The notes below the pieces were generated by a model. The model did not search any database. It was not told the origin of the DNA and saw only the letters and a list, made by a program, of their open reading frames with translations. Position numbers and translations under genes: made by a program. From Oxalobacter vibrioformis (GTDB taxonomy: Bacteria > Pseudomonadota > Gammaproteobacteria > Burkholderiales > Burkholderiaceae_D): 64,000 nucleotides of DNA. Below, piece after piece: positions 1 to 9,736 of this stretch (position 1 is the stretch's first letter; each line of letters opens with the position of its first letter). Where the stretch lies: the NCBI RefSeq assembly GCF_027118995.1, contig NZ_CP098242.1, positions 1,899,001 to 1,963,000 on the forward strand, read 5' to 3'.

Positions 1-1
1 C

Positions 2-586
2 CAGGTGCCCACCCGTGTTTTGTCATCACTGACAGACCCGCTTATGCCGCTGGAGGAAGAAGCTGTCTCCGGCACACTGATTACCTTTGAGGAAGATGCA
101 GAAATGGAACAGACGGTTATTTCAGGGATTGCCTTTTCCCGTGACGAGGCAAAAATCATGGTCATTGGCGTGCCTGATAAGCCGGGTATTGCCTTCAAGA
201 TTTTAGGCGCTATCGCTGATGCTAATATTGAAGTGGATATGATTATCCAGAATCAGTCAGTTGCCGGTATCACGGACTTTACCTTCACCGTCCCGCGTGC
301 GGATTATGAACGCGCCATCGCGGTGTTGAATACAAAGGTCAAGGGTGAGATTAACGCAAAGGATATCGTGGGAGACAACCGGGTATCCAAAGTATCTGCC
401 ATTGGCGTGGGTATGCGCAGTCATGTCGGTGTGGCATCGAAAATGTTTGAAACGCTGTACCAGGAAGGTATCAATATCCTCATGATTTCCACATCGGAAA
501 TCAAGATTTCCATCCTGATTGATGAAAAATATACCGAACTGGCTGTCAGGGCGCTGCATAAGGCGTTCGAGCTGGACAAAGTGTAA
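2..586 (+). CDS. lysC: Aspartate kinase, C-terminal part (5' end outside window)
   Basis: About 194 residues remain, covering the two C-terminal ACT regulatory domains of aspartokinase, which phosphorylates aspartate in the first step of lysine, threonine, methionine and diaminopimelate synthesis. Recognisable stretches are VPTRVLSSLTDP just before the ACT region, VIGVPDKPGIAFKILGAIAD (ACT1) and VSAIGVGMRSHVGVASKMFE (ACT2), ending in the family-typical ISTSEIKISILI. The reading frame is open to the left edge, so the catalytic domain lies upstream. The stop TAA is at 584-586. A GTG at position 5 is not a real start. The uspA-like gene follows after 36 bp on the same strand with no obvious terminator between. 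Confidence 0.95.
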   Translation, partial: QVPTRVLSSLTDPLMPLEEEAVSGTLITFEEDAEMEQTVISGIAFSRDEAKIMVIGVPDKPGIAFKILGAIADANIEVDMIIQNQSVAGITDFTFTVPRADYERAIAVLNTKVKGEINAKDIVGDNRVSKVSAIGVGMRSHVGVASKMFETLYQEGINILMISTSEIKISILIDEKYTELAVRALHKAFELDKV

Positions 587-622
587 TTTTAGTTTGATGG
601 ATTGACGACATAAGAGGTGGCC

Positions 623-1461
623 ATGGCATATAAAACGATACTTGTTCATCTGGACCGGAAAGAAAGGGCGGCCAATCGCGTCCGCATAGCCGCCAATCTG
701 GCAAAGGCCGAAGACGCTTGTCTGATTGGCGCGGCCATGATCGGCATTTCGACACTGACCTTTCGCGAGGCACGCATCAATGAAAAGGACCCGGCGCTTG
801 CCTCACACCTGAAATTTCTGACAGACCGTGCAGAAGGGTTTGTCGAGGATTTTATCCAGGAAGTCGAAGGCATGGGCGTTTTGTCTTATGAAGGCCGTGT
901 CGTGGATGGCGAGGCAGGCTATGGCATCAGCATGCAGGCCAGGTACAGTGATCTGGTTGTGGTCGGTCAGACCAACTTAAATGACGACGCCCCCATTGTC
1001 CAGCCGGATTTTCCCGAGTTTGTGGTTATCCATACCGGTCGGCCGGTTCTCCTGATTCCGCACGGCTACGAAAAGGAAACGGTTGGCTCCAGGGTGCTGG
1101 TTGCCTGGAATGCCAGCAAGGAGGCGCGCCGTGCGGTTACCGATGCGATCCCGCTGTTGAGACGGGCAGAGGTAGTGGATGTGGTCATGTTCAATGTTGA
1201 AACAGAGCCGGATATGCGGGATGAAAGTTCGGTAACCGATCTGGCGGTATATCTGGCGCGTCATGGGGTTAATGTCCATATTCTCAAGCGGCAGCAGGCC
1301 AGAAATATTGGCCAGTCGCTACTGGAAATCGCAGCAGAACGGGGAACAGATCTTCTTGTACTGGGTGGCTACGGTCATACCCGTTTCCGGCAATTCCTGC
1401 TGGGGGGGTTACCCGAACCATCCTGAGTGAATCTCCCCTGCCGGTGCTGATGTCGCACTGA
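623..1461 (+). CDS. Universal stress protein (UspA family, two tandem Usp domains), frameshifted near the 3' end
   Basis: The product starts MAYKTILVHLDRKERAANR and carries two Usp domains, residues about 1-140 and 150-275. The second holds the ATP-binding-type glycine motif (GGYGHTRFRQFLLGG). Usp proteins are cytoplasmic stress factors of poorly defined biochemistry. ATG 623 is preferred over GTG 617 because AAGAGG at 612-617 is a Shine-Dalgarno site with correct spacing. As read, the frame ends at 1426 with LLGGLPEPS. Adding one G to the run of seven Gs at 1402-1408 restores LLGGVTRTILSESPLPVLMSH, the usual family ending, with TGA at 1459-1461. Hence a one-base deletion, either a homopolymer sequencing error or a genuine mutation. 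Confidence 0.8.
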
Positions 1462-1684
1462 TTGGCAGGAGAAGAAAACGCGGCGGGTCAACAGGGTTTA
1501 GGCACTAGCCGGATAATCTGATAACATTAAGAATTGTGCCGTTATTTTGGCAGGTTGAGTCAGGCGGTTCCCCTTCATGGAGATGGATTGAATCTGCTGA
1601 TAAAGTAATGGCCTGACAGGGCCACCATAACCTGTTTTTTATCACTGGCTGGCAGATACATTTGCCGGTATATCAAGGAATACG

Positions 1685-2926
1685 ATGAAGTGTGTAGATG
1701 ATTTTCGCCTGCGCCTGGGCAGTACTGAGCTGGTCCCGATCGTGATTGGCGGAATGGGGGTGGATATTTCCACACCGCAACTGGCGCTGACAGCGGTGCG
1801 TATGGGCGGTATTGGTCATTTGTCGGATGCCATGATGATGGCTACGGCTGACCATTATTTCCGGAAGCATTTTTCCCGGGACAAGATGCGCGCCAATATG
1901 GCAACCATGGGCAAGATGGACAAGTCCAGTGTCCATTTCGACCTGGGTGCCCTGGCCGAGGCAACACGTCTTCATGTATCCAGTGCAATGGAAGCCAAAC
2001 GCGGCCATGGCCTGCTTTTTATCAATCTGATGGAAAAGCTGACCATGAATGCGCCGCGGGAAACCATGCAGACACGCATGACAGCCGCGCTTGATGCCGG
2101 TATTGACGGTATTACGCTGGCAGCAGGCTTGAACCAGAGTTCATTTCACCTGATACAGGACCATCCGCGTTTTCGTGATGCCAAGATGGGGATCATTGTT
2201 TCTTCTGCACGTGCGCTGCAGATTTTTATCCGTCGTAATGCCAAGCTCAACCGGCTGCCGGATTACGTGATTGTTGAGGGGCCGCTGGCAGGCGGTCATC
2301 TGGGCTTCGGGATGGATTGGGCCAAGTTTGACTTGAAGACGATCGTGGCTGAGGTGCAGGCTTATCTGAAAAAAGAAAATCTGGATATTCCGCTGATCGC
2401 GGCAGGCGGGGTGTTTACCGGTTCAGATGCAGTGGGTTTTCTTGAAAACGGCGCTGCTGCCGTGCAGGTGGCGACCCGTTTTACCGTTTCCCGGGAGTGC
2501 GGACTGCCGGAAGCGGCCAAACAGGCCTATCTGAATGCGGCCGAGGATGACATTGAGGTCAACATGCAGTCACCCACGGGATATCCTATGCGCATGCTGA
2601 AAAACACACCTGCTGTTGGTCAGGGTATCCGTCCGAATTGCGAGATATACGGCTATATCCTTGAGAATGGCAAATGTGAATATATCGATGCGTATGAGCG
2701 TGAAATCAAGCTGCATCCGGAAAAGGACAAGCTGTCAGTGAAGGAAAAGGTCTGCCTGTGCACCCATATGCGCAACTATGATGTATGGACGTGCGGACAT
2801 AATACTTATCGCTTAAAGGATACAACACGCCGACTGGAAGACGGATCGTACCTGTTGCCTTCTGCCGAGCATATTTTCAGGGATTACCAGTTCAGCAAGG
2901 GCCACGAGATTCTGCTGCCGGAGTAA
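1685..2926 (+). CDS. Nitronate monooxygenase / 2-nitropropane dioxygenase-like flavoprotein
   Basis: 413 residues forming an FMN-dependent TIM barrel of the nitronate monooxygenase (NPD/FabK-like) family. Visible landmarks are the N-terminal IVIGGMGVDIS loop, VIVEGPLAGGHLGFG in the middle (residues about 198-212) and the phosphate-binding IPLIAAGGVFTGSDAVGFLENGAAAVQVATRF. Family members oxidise alkyl nitronates or act as related flavin reductases or lyases; the substrate cannot be read from sequence. The C-terminal 70 residues contain CLCTHMRNYDVWTCG, a Cys-rich extension not part of the minimal barrel. Start ATG 1685 follows AAGGA at 1676-1680. It stands alone between uspA and a convergent rubrerythrin gene. 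Confidence 0.8.
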   Translation: MKCVDDFRLRLGSTELVPIVIGGMGVDISTPQLALTAVRMGGIGHLSDAMMMATADHYFRKHFSRDKMRANMATMGKMDKSSVHFDLGALAEATRLHVSSAMEAKRGHGLLFINLMEKLTMNAPRETMQTRMTAALDAGIDGITLAAGLNQSSFHLIQDHPRFRDAKMGIIVSSARALQIFIRRNAKLNRLPDYVIVEGPLAGGHLGFGMDWAKFDLKTIVAEVQAYLKKENLDIPLIAAGGVFTGSDAVGFLENGAAAVQVATRFTVSRECGLPEAAKQAYLNAAEDDIEVNMQSPTGYPMRMLKNTPAVGQGIRPNCEIYGYILENGKCEYIDAYEREIKLHPEKDKLSVKEKVCLCTHMRNYDVWTCGHNTYRLKDTTRRLEDGSYLLPSAEHIFRDYQFSKGHEILLPE

Positions 2927-2982
2927 TCCCCGGCCTTCTTATGCCGCCAGCAGGTGCAATAGTGCCTGCTGGCGTTTCTATT

Positions 2983-3399
2983 TTAATCCAGCAGGGTATT
3001 CAAGGCTTTCTGGAACTGGTTGGCGTGAGAGCGCTCTGCCTTGGCAAGCGTTTCAAACCAGATAGCGATTTCTTCAAAGCCCTCGTCACGGGCGATTTCC
3101 GCCATGCGGGGATACATGTCGTGATATTCGGTTGTTTCACCGGCAATGGCTGACTGGATATTCAAGCGGGTACGGGTCATGGGATTGCCCGATACCGGAT
3201 CCTTCCTCAGGAATTCGAGGTGGCCCAGGGCATGGCCCCGTTCACCGGCAGCACTGGAAGAAAACAGCATGGCGACATCGTTGTGTCCTTCAATATTCGC
3301 ACGGCTGGCAAAATACTCGTAACGCATGGCGGTCTGTGATTCCACGCTGAATGCTCTTTTCAGATTTTCTTCTGTTTGTGTTCCTTTGAGATCTTTCAT
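2983..3399 (-). CDS. Rubrerythrin-family diiron protein, short form
   Basis: 138 residues making up only the ferritin-like diiron domain of rubrerythrin. Metal-ligand motifs are visible: a first-helix Glu (SVESQTAMRYEYFA), GERGH (ExxH), a third-helix Glu in GETTEYHDMYP, and a second ExxH in KAERSHANQF. The C-terminal rubredoxin domain of classical rubrerythrin (two CxxC pairs) is missing, so electron supply must come from elsewhere. Such proteins usually reduce hydrogen peroxide in the cytoplasm of anaerobes and microaerophiles. Start ATG at 3397-3399 lies behind an AGGAG-type site. The gene is monocistronic and convergent with the nitronate monooxygenase gene. Confidence 0.85.
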   Translation of the reverse strand: MKDLKGTQTEENLKRAFSVESQTAMRYEYFASRANIEGHNDVAMLFSSSAAGERGHALGHLEFLRKDPVSGNPMTRTRLNIQSAIAGETTEYHDMYPRMAEIARDEGFEEIAIWFETLAKAERSHANQFQKALNTLLD

Positions 3400-3497
3400 T
3401 TTTTTTCTCCTGGTTTGTCGGATGAAGGACAGTCCGGCAGCCTGTTTTTCATGTGCTTATTGTAAAACATCCGACGGGAAAGAAAAGCGCCGTCTGA

Positions 3498-5663
3498 TCA
3501 GCCTGATTGCTGGACGGATTCTCCGGCCAGAATGGAAATAATGTTCTGAATAGGCATGGGACGATGATAAAGGTGCCCCTGCATGATATGGCATCCCCAG
3601 TTTTTCAGGTAGGCGGCCTGTATTTCCGTTTCAACACCTTCGGCAATCAGCTTCATGCCTAATCCCTTGGCAATGGAAATAATGGCTAAAATAACGGGAA
3701 ATTCGCTCATGTCGTGGTGTATCTCGCTCACAAAAGAACGGTCGATCTTGATGGTCTGGATGGGAAATTTTCGCAGATAGGCCAGTGAGGAGTAACCAAT
3801 GCCAAAATCATCAATGGCGATGTCCACACCCAGATGATTCAAACGGCCAAGCAGCTCGATGGCCTGATGCGGATTGCGGATACTGATATTTTCCGTGATT
3901 TCCACACCAATCATGCCATCCTGTATCCGGTAATGTGAAAAGACGTCCTTCATTTTATCAATACAGTCTTCGCGATCCAGGTACTGGGGCGACATGTTGA
4001 CAGAAACAGGAACCAGTTTGCACCCGGCCACCCGGGCGGCCAGTATGTCGCGGCAGACTGATCCGAGCATCCAGTCGGTGTAAGGCGCAATGAGTCCGAT
4101 TTCTTCTGCATAGGGGAGAAATTCGCCTGCAGAAAGCAGTCCCCGTTCGGGGTGGTTCCAGCGCATCAGGGCTTCTGCGCCGATGATTTCGCCTGTTGCG
4201 ATATCCACCTGTGGCTGATAGTACATTTCAAGCTGGTTACGATCCAGGGCGCGCCGCATCTCCTGTTCAAGGCTGATTTTGGCATGCGAGCTGCGAATCA
4301 TGCTGTCTTCGTAAAAGCAGAAATCATTTTTGCTTTTGATCTTGACCTGGTACATGGCGATATCCGCATTGGCGATCAATTCTACCGCTGAGAGACCGTG
4401 CTCGGGATATGTGGCAATGCCGATGCTTGCCGTAATCTGGACATTTTCCTCATTATCGAGCGAAAACGGTTGTTGTATGGTATCCAGGCATTGTGTGGCA
4501 ATGGTCTGTATACGGCCCGCATCTTTCAGGCCGGGCAGGGCAATCAGGAATTCATCGCTGCCCAGACGTGAAACGATGTCACCCGTTCTGACCAGTTCTT
4601 TGAGTCGCATACCCGCCTGCTGCAGCAGCAGATCGCCGCTCAAATGCCCCATGGTGTCATTGATGAGCTTGAAACGGTCAAGGTCAACAAAAAGAATCGT
4701 CATGCCGCCATTGGCTTCACGCAGGCGCTGCAGTTCGGTGTCAATCTGCTGGGTAAGCAGCGTGCGGTTTGGCAGGCCGGTCAGGAGATCGTAGTTCTTG
4801 TGATAGGAAATGATTTCTGCTGCCCGTTTTTTTTCCGAGAGGTCCCGTGCGATGATGTAGGCACTGCCGGTTTTTTCCATTGAATCCGGATTGGCCGGAT
4901 TAAATGTCATATTCATGATCGTCAGTGAAAAAGGGTAGCTTTCCTTTTCTGCTTCGGATTTCAGGGACAGCTCGATATGACGGGTGGATTTGTATTTACT
5001 GCTGAAAAGTGCCTGTGCGCGGTTCAGGTCATCATTGCTGATCAGGGTGGAATAGGGTTTGCCGATCAACTCGCTAGGGGGATATCCCAAAATAGTGGTG
5101 ACGCGCTGGTTGATGTAGGTGATTGTGCCATCATGGCTGATCGTGAAAATAATATCCGGTGCATTATCCACCAGATTACGATACATTTTTTCAGAGCATT
5201 CCAGTTGCCATGCCATTTGCTGGTGCCGGGATTCCAGGGCGCGCGCATCCAGTACATTCTTGATCGAAGAAAGCAGTTCTTCCGTAGAGGAAGGCTTGCG
5301 CAGGTAACTGAAAGCTCCTCTTTTAAGGGCTTCAATCGGTGCATTGATATCAGTGCTCTCTGACAGGACGATGGTGTGAGTGTCATATCCCTGTTTTTTG
5401 ATAAAGTCCATGACGTCAAGGCCACTCATGTCAGGCAGACTGATCTCAAGCAGGAGCAGGTCGATTGTTTCCGTACGCAGGGTGTGTAGTGCTGTTTTTC
5501 CATCTTGTGCCTTGAAAAGGCGAATATCGTAATCACCCAGGAGGAAAATGAGGTCTTTCAGCGCATGGATCTGATTGTCTACAACAAGAATATGGGGCGT
5601 CGTAAGATTATTTTGCGCCAGTGAAGATAAGACAGTGATGGGAGGGGAGGCCTCAGACGTCAT
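3498..5663 (-). CDS. REC-PAS-GGDEF-EAL signalling protein (c-di-GMP phosphodiesterase-type)
   Basis: 721 residues: receiver domain (about 24-140), PAS (about 165-275), GGDEF (about 290-450) and EAL (about 465-715). The GGDEF signature is RLGSDEF, one residue off consensus. The EAL domain keeps its metal and catalytic motifs: EALMRWNHPERG, VEITEN, IDDFGIGYSSL, KIDRSF and AEGVET. Net phosphodiesterase activity on c-di-GMP is therefore likely. The receiver has ILVVDN and a conserved Lys123, but the phospho-accepting Asp is Glu73 (LLLLEISLPDMSG), so normal phosphorylation is unlikely. The start lies 10 bp after the stop of the HDOD gene, implying one operon and a shared signalling task. Confidence 0.9.
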   Translation of the reverse strand: MTSEASPPITVLSSLAQNNLTTPHILVVDNQIHALKDLIFLLGDYDIRLFKAQDGKTALHTLRTETIDLLLLEISLPDMSGLDVMDFIKKQGYDTHTIVLSESTDINAPIEALKRGAFSYLRKPSSTEELLSSIKNVLDARALESRHQQMAWQLECSEKMYRNLVDNAPDIIFTISHDGTITYINQRVTTILGYPPSELIGKPYSTLISNDDLNRAQALFSSKYKSTRHIELSLKSEAEKESYPFSLTIMNMTFNPANPDSMEKTGSAYIIARDLSEKKRAAEIISYHKNYDLLTGLPNRTLLTQQIDTELQRLREANGGMTILFVDLDRFKLINDTMGHLSGDLLLQQAGMRLKELVRTGDIVSRLGSDEFLIALPGLKDAGRIQTIATQCLDTIQQPFSLDNEENVQITASIGIATYPEHGLSAVELIANADIAMYQVKIKSKNDFCFYEDSMIRSSHAKISLEQEMRRALDRNQLEMYYQPQVDIATGEIIGAEALMRWNHPERGLLSAGEFLPYAEEIGLIAPYTDWMLGSVCRDILAARVAGCKLVPVSVNMSPQYLDREDCIDKMKDVFSHYRIQDGMIGVEITENISIRNPHQAIELLGRLNHLGVDIAIDDFGIGYSSLAYLRKFPIQTIKIDRSFVSEIHHDMSEFPVILAIISIAKGLGMKLIAEGVETEIQAAYLKNWGCHIMQGHLYHRPMPIQNIISILAGESVQQSG

Positions 5664-5673
5664 TGTTCTTGTT

Positions 5674-7776
5674 TTATATTTTTGGGGTCAAAGGAGCATA
5701 CGCTGGAATCAGGATATCAAATATTGTGCCGTTTATGTCGGAATGTGAGCCGATTAATGCATGAATCTGGTTTAAGAGACTGTAAACGATGCCCATATCC
5801 TGTTCTTCCTGCTGTTTTTTTAACGCAGCGTTTTGAAGCGGATGACGCCCCTTTGTCCGCTGTACAGGCATCCCGCTTTCCCTGTAACCCACTTTCAGGG
5901 CGTAATAGAGGGTGCCGTCGCGCTCCTTATGGCCTTCGTATGTGATGATGATTTCACCGTCATCCTTTATGGCAATGACAGCATTGCGCAACAGGTTGAC
6001 CAGGATTTGCTTTAACAGATTGTCCGGCGCCCGGACCAGGCTGGTTTTCCCGGCATCAGGACGGTGTTCGGTAATGATGACGGCAGGATGGGCATCGCGA
6101 AACTGCTGGATGACCCCGGGAACCAGTGTTGCCAGATCGGTTACCGCCGTTTCTCCGGATGGCGCAACCATGTCATGGATAATCTGTTCAAGACGGGTGA
6201 TCTCTTCTTTTAAAACCGTTGTGGCATTTTGCTGGGAGCCCTGCTTTTCCAGTTTCTGGTTCAGCACATGCAGATAGTTTCTGACAATGGCAACCGGGCT
6301 GTCCGCTTCTCTGGATGAGGCCCGTGAGAGATGCCGGTATTTTTCCTCCACCAGCATGACTTCCTGCTGAATGTGCTTTTTCGTTTCCTGCAGGCGATGC
6401 CAGGCAAGAATGAATTGTTCCACAAAGTTTTTGATCAGCCACTTCTGCTGTTTGAGTGTATCCAGTTGTTCGTGGCTCAGGCTGCCGAAAAGCACGCCGA
6501 GTGAGCGGCTGGCATCCGAAACGGGAATCATGACCCAATGGGTATCGCCGATCAAAAGGGCCAGATTTTTTTCAGCGGCCATGGTCAGTTCATCAATCGA
6601 TGAGATAAAGGCAGGTTGGCGGTTGGTTGCTGTTTCGCGCAGGACGCTGCTGTCGTGTGCCGGCACGCTGATGCCCAGCAGTTTATGTGACGGGGTATCC
6701 GTTGCCACGCAGGAATATTTGTCTTCAGCCGGGCTGTGCCAGAAGAGCAGGGCATGGTTCAGCTTGAGGATATTGCAGGCTGCGAGAATAGCGGCATTTT
6801 GCAGATGTGTCTGCGATGTCTGCCGGATGAAGAAACGGCCGAATTCTGCGGAATTCAACAGGCTCAGGATTTCCTGGTTCATGTCTGCCTGATCTGCCAG
6901 CGGGGGCAGGCTTGCCGGCTCTTCCGGAACCGGTTCAATGTCGGAAATATCAATGCCAAGATAGTCAGCGGATTTCTGGACGTGTTCGCGGACATTACTC
7001 ATGATTTCCAGTGCGGTGGACAATTCCAGCCCATAGCGTGCTGCCAGCGCTTCAATCATGGGGTTTTCTTCATCACAATAGGCGAGCTGGTTTGCCAGAT
7101 GAACAACACGTACCAGGGTGGGCGCATCGGTGATCCGGTCAAAGGGCTCATGATGAAGCTCAATACTTTCTGCAATGGCGGGATCCAGCTTCCAGTAACG
7201 AACCAGCCAGGCGCCAGCCATGGCGTGAGTCAGCCCGAGTGAGTGCGATTCCTGGATGCACAGGGCTTCGTCATCCCGCCGGTAAAAAAGCGAGGCATAT
7301 TTTTCCGGGGCGACTGTCATGAGCGCCAGCCGGCCGATATCATGCATAAGGCCTGCCAGATAGGCATTGTCATCATGGTCGTATCCCATGTGTTTCGCTG
7401 CATTGTAGGCAATCATGGCGGTTGTCAGCGAATGATGCCAGAAGGCGCGAAGATCGAGACGGACATTACGGGAAAGGCCGCGGAAATTCTGGAAAATGGA
7501 TTCGTTGATGACGAGCATGCGAACCATGTCGGTGCCCATGGCGATCAGGCCGGTTTCCAGCCTGACATGGGGGCCGGTATGAATGTAAGCTGAGCTGTTG
7601 GCTACACTCAGTATTTTTTGCGCCATGGTGGGCTCCTGCCAGATCAGTTTGGCAAGTTCGGTAATACTGGCGCGGTCATCCTGACACAGGGAAAGCAGCT
7701 TGACCAGGACCTGCGAGATAGTGGGCAGGCGGGTTGCTGACAGTTTATTCAGAATATGATGCTCGATTACGGACAT
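5674..7776 (-). CDS. HDOD-domain signalling protein with GAF-like and degenerate histidine-kinase ATPase regions
   Basis: 700 residues. Residues about 10-210 form an HDOD domain with an intact HD pair in LAGLMHDIGRLALM. Residues about 300-450 resemble a GAF sensor region. Residues about 480-690 resemble a histidine-kinase dimerisation plus HATPase region: an N-box-like ILVNLLRNAVIAI is present, but the G1 box reads VGYRESGMP instead of DxGxG and no clear phospho-accepting His is seen in SPVAIVRNYLHVL. It is probably a signalling scaffold rather than an active kinase. First gene of a two-gene operon with the REC-PAS-GGDEF-EAL protein downstream. The exact signal is unknown. Confidence 0.75.
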   Translation of the reverse strand: MSVIEHHILNKLSATRLPTISQVLVKLLSLCQDDRASITELAKLIWQEPTMAQKILSVANSSAYIHTGPHVRLETGLIAMGTDMVRMLVINESIFQNFRGLSRNVRLDLRAFWHHSLTTAMIAYNAAKHMGYDHDDNAYLAGLMHDIGRLALMTVAPEKYASLFYRRDDEALCIQESHSLGLTHAMAGAWLVRYWKLDPAIAESIELHHEPFDRITDAPTLVRVVHLANQLAYCDEENPMIEALAARYGLELSTALEIMSNVREHVQKSADYLGIDISDIEPVPEEPASLPPLADQADMNQEILSLLNSAEFGRFFIRQTSQTHLQNAAILAACNILKLNHALLFWHSPAEDKYSCVATDTPSHKLLGISVPAHDSSVLRETATNRQPAFISSIDELTMAAEKNLALLIGDTHWVMIPVSDASRSLGVLFGSLSHEQLDTLKQQKWLIKNFVEQFILAWHRLQETKKHIQQEVMLVEEKYRHLSRASSREADSPVAIVRNYLHVLNQKLEKQGSQQNATTVLKEEITRLEQIIHDMVAPSGETAVTDLATLVPGVIQQFRDAHPAVIITEHRPDAGKTSLVRAPDNLLKQILVNLLRNAVIAIKDDGEIIITYEGHKERDGTLYYALKVGYRESGMPVQRTKGRHPLQNAALKKQQEEQDMGIVYSLLNQIHALIGSHSDINGTIFDILIPAYAPLTPKI

Positions 7777-7941
7777 ATGCTTTTAAAAGCGGCAGGCCAA
7801 GGCCTGATTAATGGTTTTTCCGGTTTGCCAGTTTTACGTATCCGGTAAGGATAACGTATTTTTTTGCCAAGTGTTGCGTTTCAGCAACAAAGAATTTTAT
7901 GATTGTTTTCAGGAACGGTATTTCCATTCCTGAAAATATCA

Positions 7942-7972
7942 TCACGGCCGGCTAAAGCTTAGCCGGCCGTGA
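7942..7972 (-). terminator. Strong hairpin downstream of rho
   Basis: A near-perfect palindrome with 14-bp arms (TCACGGCCGGCTAA) around a short central AGCT lies 30 bp beyond the rho stop codon. It has no following T-run, so it is better called a 3'-end-stabilising or Rho-dependent end structure than a classical intrinsic terminator. A second inverted repeat, TTTTCAGGAA...TTCCTGAAAA, follows at about 7908-7936. Confidence 0.5.
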
Positions 7973-8002
7973 GTGTGCCAAAAAGTGGTAATTCAGGCAA
8001 TA

Positions 8003-9265
8003 TTATCCGCCGCGCCGCATCATGTCAAAGAAGTCTGCGTTGGTTTTAGTGGAACGCATTTTGTCGAGAATGAACTCCATCGCCTCGATTTCATCCATAT
8101 CGTAGAGCAGCTTTCTTAAAATCCAGATCTTCTGGAGGATTTCCGGCTTGATGAGCAACTCTTCGCGGCGGGTACCGGATTTGTTGAGATTGATGGAAGG
8201 GTAGACGCGTTTTTCAGCCAGCCGCCTTTCCAGGTGAACCTCCATATTGCCGGTGCCCTTGAATTCTTCATAAATCACATCGTCCATGCGGCTGCCGGTT
8301 TCAACAAGTGCCGTGGCGATGATGGTCAGTGAGCCGCCTTCTTCAATATTGCGTGCCGCGCCAAAGAAACGTTTGGGACGCTGCAGGGCGTTGGCATCCA
8401 CACCACCGGTCAGTACCTTGCCTGATGCCGGCGCAACCGTATTGTATGCACGGGCTAAACGGGTGATGGAGTCTAAAAGGATCACCACATCTTTTTTCAT
8501 CTCAACCAACCGCTTGGCTTTTTCAAGCACCATTTCCGCTACCTGGACATGGCGGGTTGCCGGTTCGTCAAAGGTGGATGCGACCACTTCGCCGCGAACC
8601 GAACGCTGCATTTCTGTCACTTCTTCCGGGCGCTCATCAATCAGGAGAACAAAGAGGATGACTTCGGGGTGGTTATCCGTGATGGCATGCGCCAGGTGCT
8701 GCAGCATGACGGTTTTCCCCGATTTGGGAGAAGCCACCAGCAGGCCGCGCTGGCCTTTGCCGATCGGTGCAATCATGTCGATGATCCGGCCGGTGATATT
8801 TTCATTGGCATGCATCTCTCTTTCGAGATGAAGCGGTTCATCCGGGTGCAGCGGTGTCAGGTTTTCAAAGAGAATCTTGTTTTTGGAGGCTTCCGGCGGC
8901 GCGCCATTGACCTTGTCCACTTTCACCAGGGCAAAGTAGCGTTCCCCATCTTTTGGGGTTCTGACTTCGCCTTCGATAGAGTCCCCGGTATGAAGATTAA
9001 AGCGGCGGATCTGGGAAGGAGAGATATAAATATCGTCGGTGGAAGCCATGTAACTGGCGTCAGGGGAACGGAGAAAGCCGAAGCCGTCCGGCAGGACTTC
9101 CAGGGCGCCGTCTCCATAGACCTGTTCGCCTGCCTTGGCCCGTTTTTTCATGATGGCAAACATGAGTTCCTGTTTGCGCATACGGGCGGCATTGTCGATT
9201 TCGAGGCTGCTGGCCATGTCGACCAGTTGGGAAACATGGAGGGACTTGAGTTCAGATAGATGCAT
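8003..9265 (-). CDS. rho: Transcription termination factor Rho
   Basis: 420 residues from [19 protein letters not shown], matching the usual Rho length (419 in E. coli). Features are the N-terminal RNA-binding domain with the DGFGFLR motif, Walker A (SPKSGKTVM), Walker B ([15 protein letters not shown]), and the Q- and R-loops of a hexameric RNA helicase ([20 protein letters not shown]). Rho releases RNA polymerase from unstructured transcripts. The frame is open 37 codons further upstream to 9376, but that extension lacks family resemblance, so ATG 9263-9265 is chosen. trxA lies upstream on the same strand, the common betaproteobacterial order trxA-rho. Confidence 0.97.
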   Translation of the reverse strand: MHLSELKSLHVSQLVDMASSLEIDNAARMRKQELMFAIMKKRAKAGEQVYGDGALEVLPDGFGFLRSPDASYMASTDDIYISPSQIRRFNLHTGDSIEGEVRTPKDGERYFALVKVDKVNGAPPEASKNKILFENLTPLHPDEPLHLEREMHANENITGRIIDMIAPIGKGQRGLLVASPKSGKTVMLQHLAHAITDNHPEVILFVLLIDERPEEVTEMQRSVRGEVVASTFDEPATRHVQVAEMVLEKAKRLVEMKKDVVILLDSITRLARAYNTVAPASGKVLTGGVDANALQRPKRFFGAARNIEEGGSLTIIATALVETGSRMDDVIYEEFKGTGNMEVHLERRLAEKRVYPSINLNKSGTRREELLIKPEILQKIWILRKLLYDMDEIEAMEFILDKMRSTKTNADFFDMMRRGG

Positions 9266-9409
9266 AATGTCGTTAATAAAAAGCGTGTCACCAGGATCTG
9301 GTGTGTATAAACAAGGTGTGAATAACAGGTAAGGTTGTCTGTGGGAGGCCGTACGGCCAGATGATGAACCCGTCAAGGGAGTGGCGGCACGATGTGTGCC
9401 GCCGGCTTC

Positions 9410-9736
9410 TTACAGATTACTGTCGATAAATTCTTTTAATTGTCCTTTGGAAAGCGCACCGACTTTCTGTGCGGCCAGTTGTCCGTTTTTGAAAAGAATC
9501 AGGGTGGGGATGCCTCTGACACCAAATTTGGATGCAATTTGCTGATCCTTGTCGACATCCATTTTGGCTACCGTGATTTTTCCACCGTATTCTGCAGCGA
9601 CTTCATCCAGGATCGGCGCAATCATCTTGCACGGGCCACACCAGGCAGCCCAAAAGTCAACCAGAACAGGTTTGTCGGATTTTAACACGTCTGCTTCAAA
9701 TGACGCATCGCTGGTATTGATAATATTATTTGCCAT
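9410..9736 (-). CDS. trxA: Thioredoxin 1
   Basis: 108 residues with the thioredoxin fold and the redox-active WCGPC in [20 protein letters not shown]. The cis-Pro loop [11 protein letters not shown] and the family-typical buried Asp are also present. It is a cytoplasmic disulfide reductase supplying ribonucleotide reductase, peroxiredoxins and methionine sulfoxide reductases, which would include the MsrB encoded at 59.8 kb. Length matches the family. A good AGGAAATC ribosome site precedes the ATG. rho follows 144 bp downstream on the same strand. Confidence 0.97.
   Translation of the reverse strand: MANNIINTSDASFEADVLKSDKPVLVDFWAAWCGPCKMIAPILDEVAAEYGGKITVAKMDVDKDQQIASKFGVRGIPTLILFKNGQLAAQKVGALSKGQLKEFIDSNL

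Noticed and set aside
8549..9259. 236-codon plus-strand frame opposite rho
   Set aside because: Antisense shadow of an essential, well-recognised gene.
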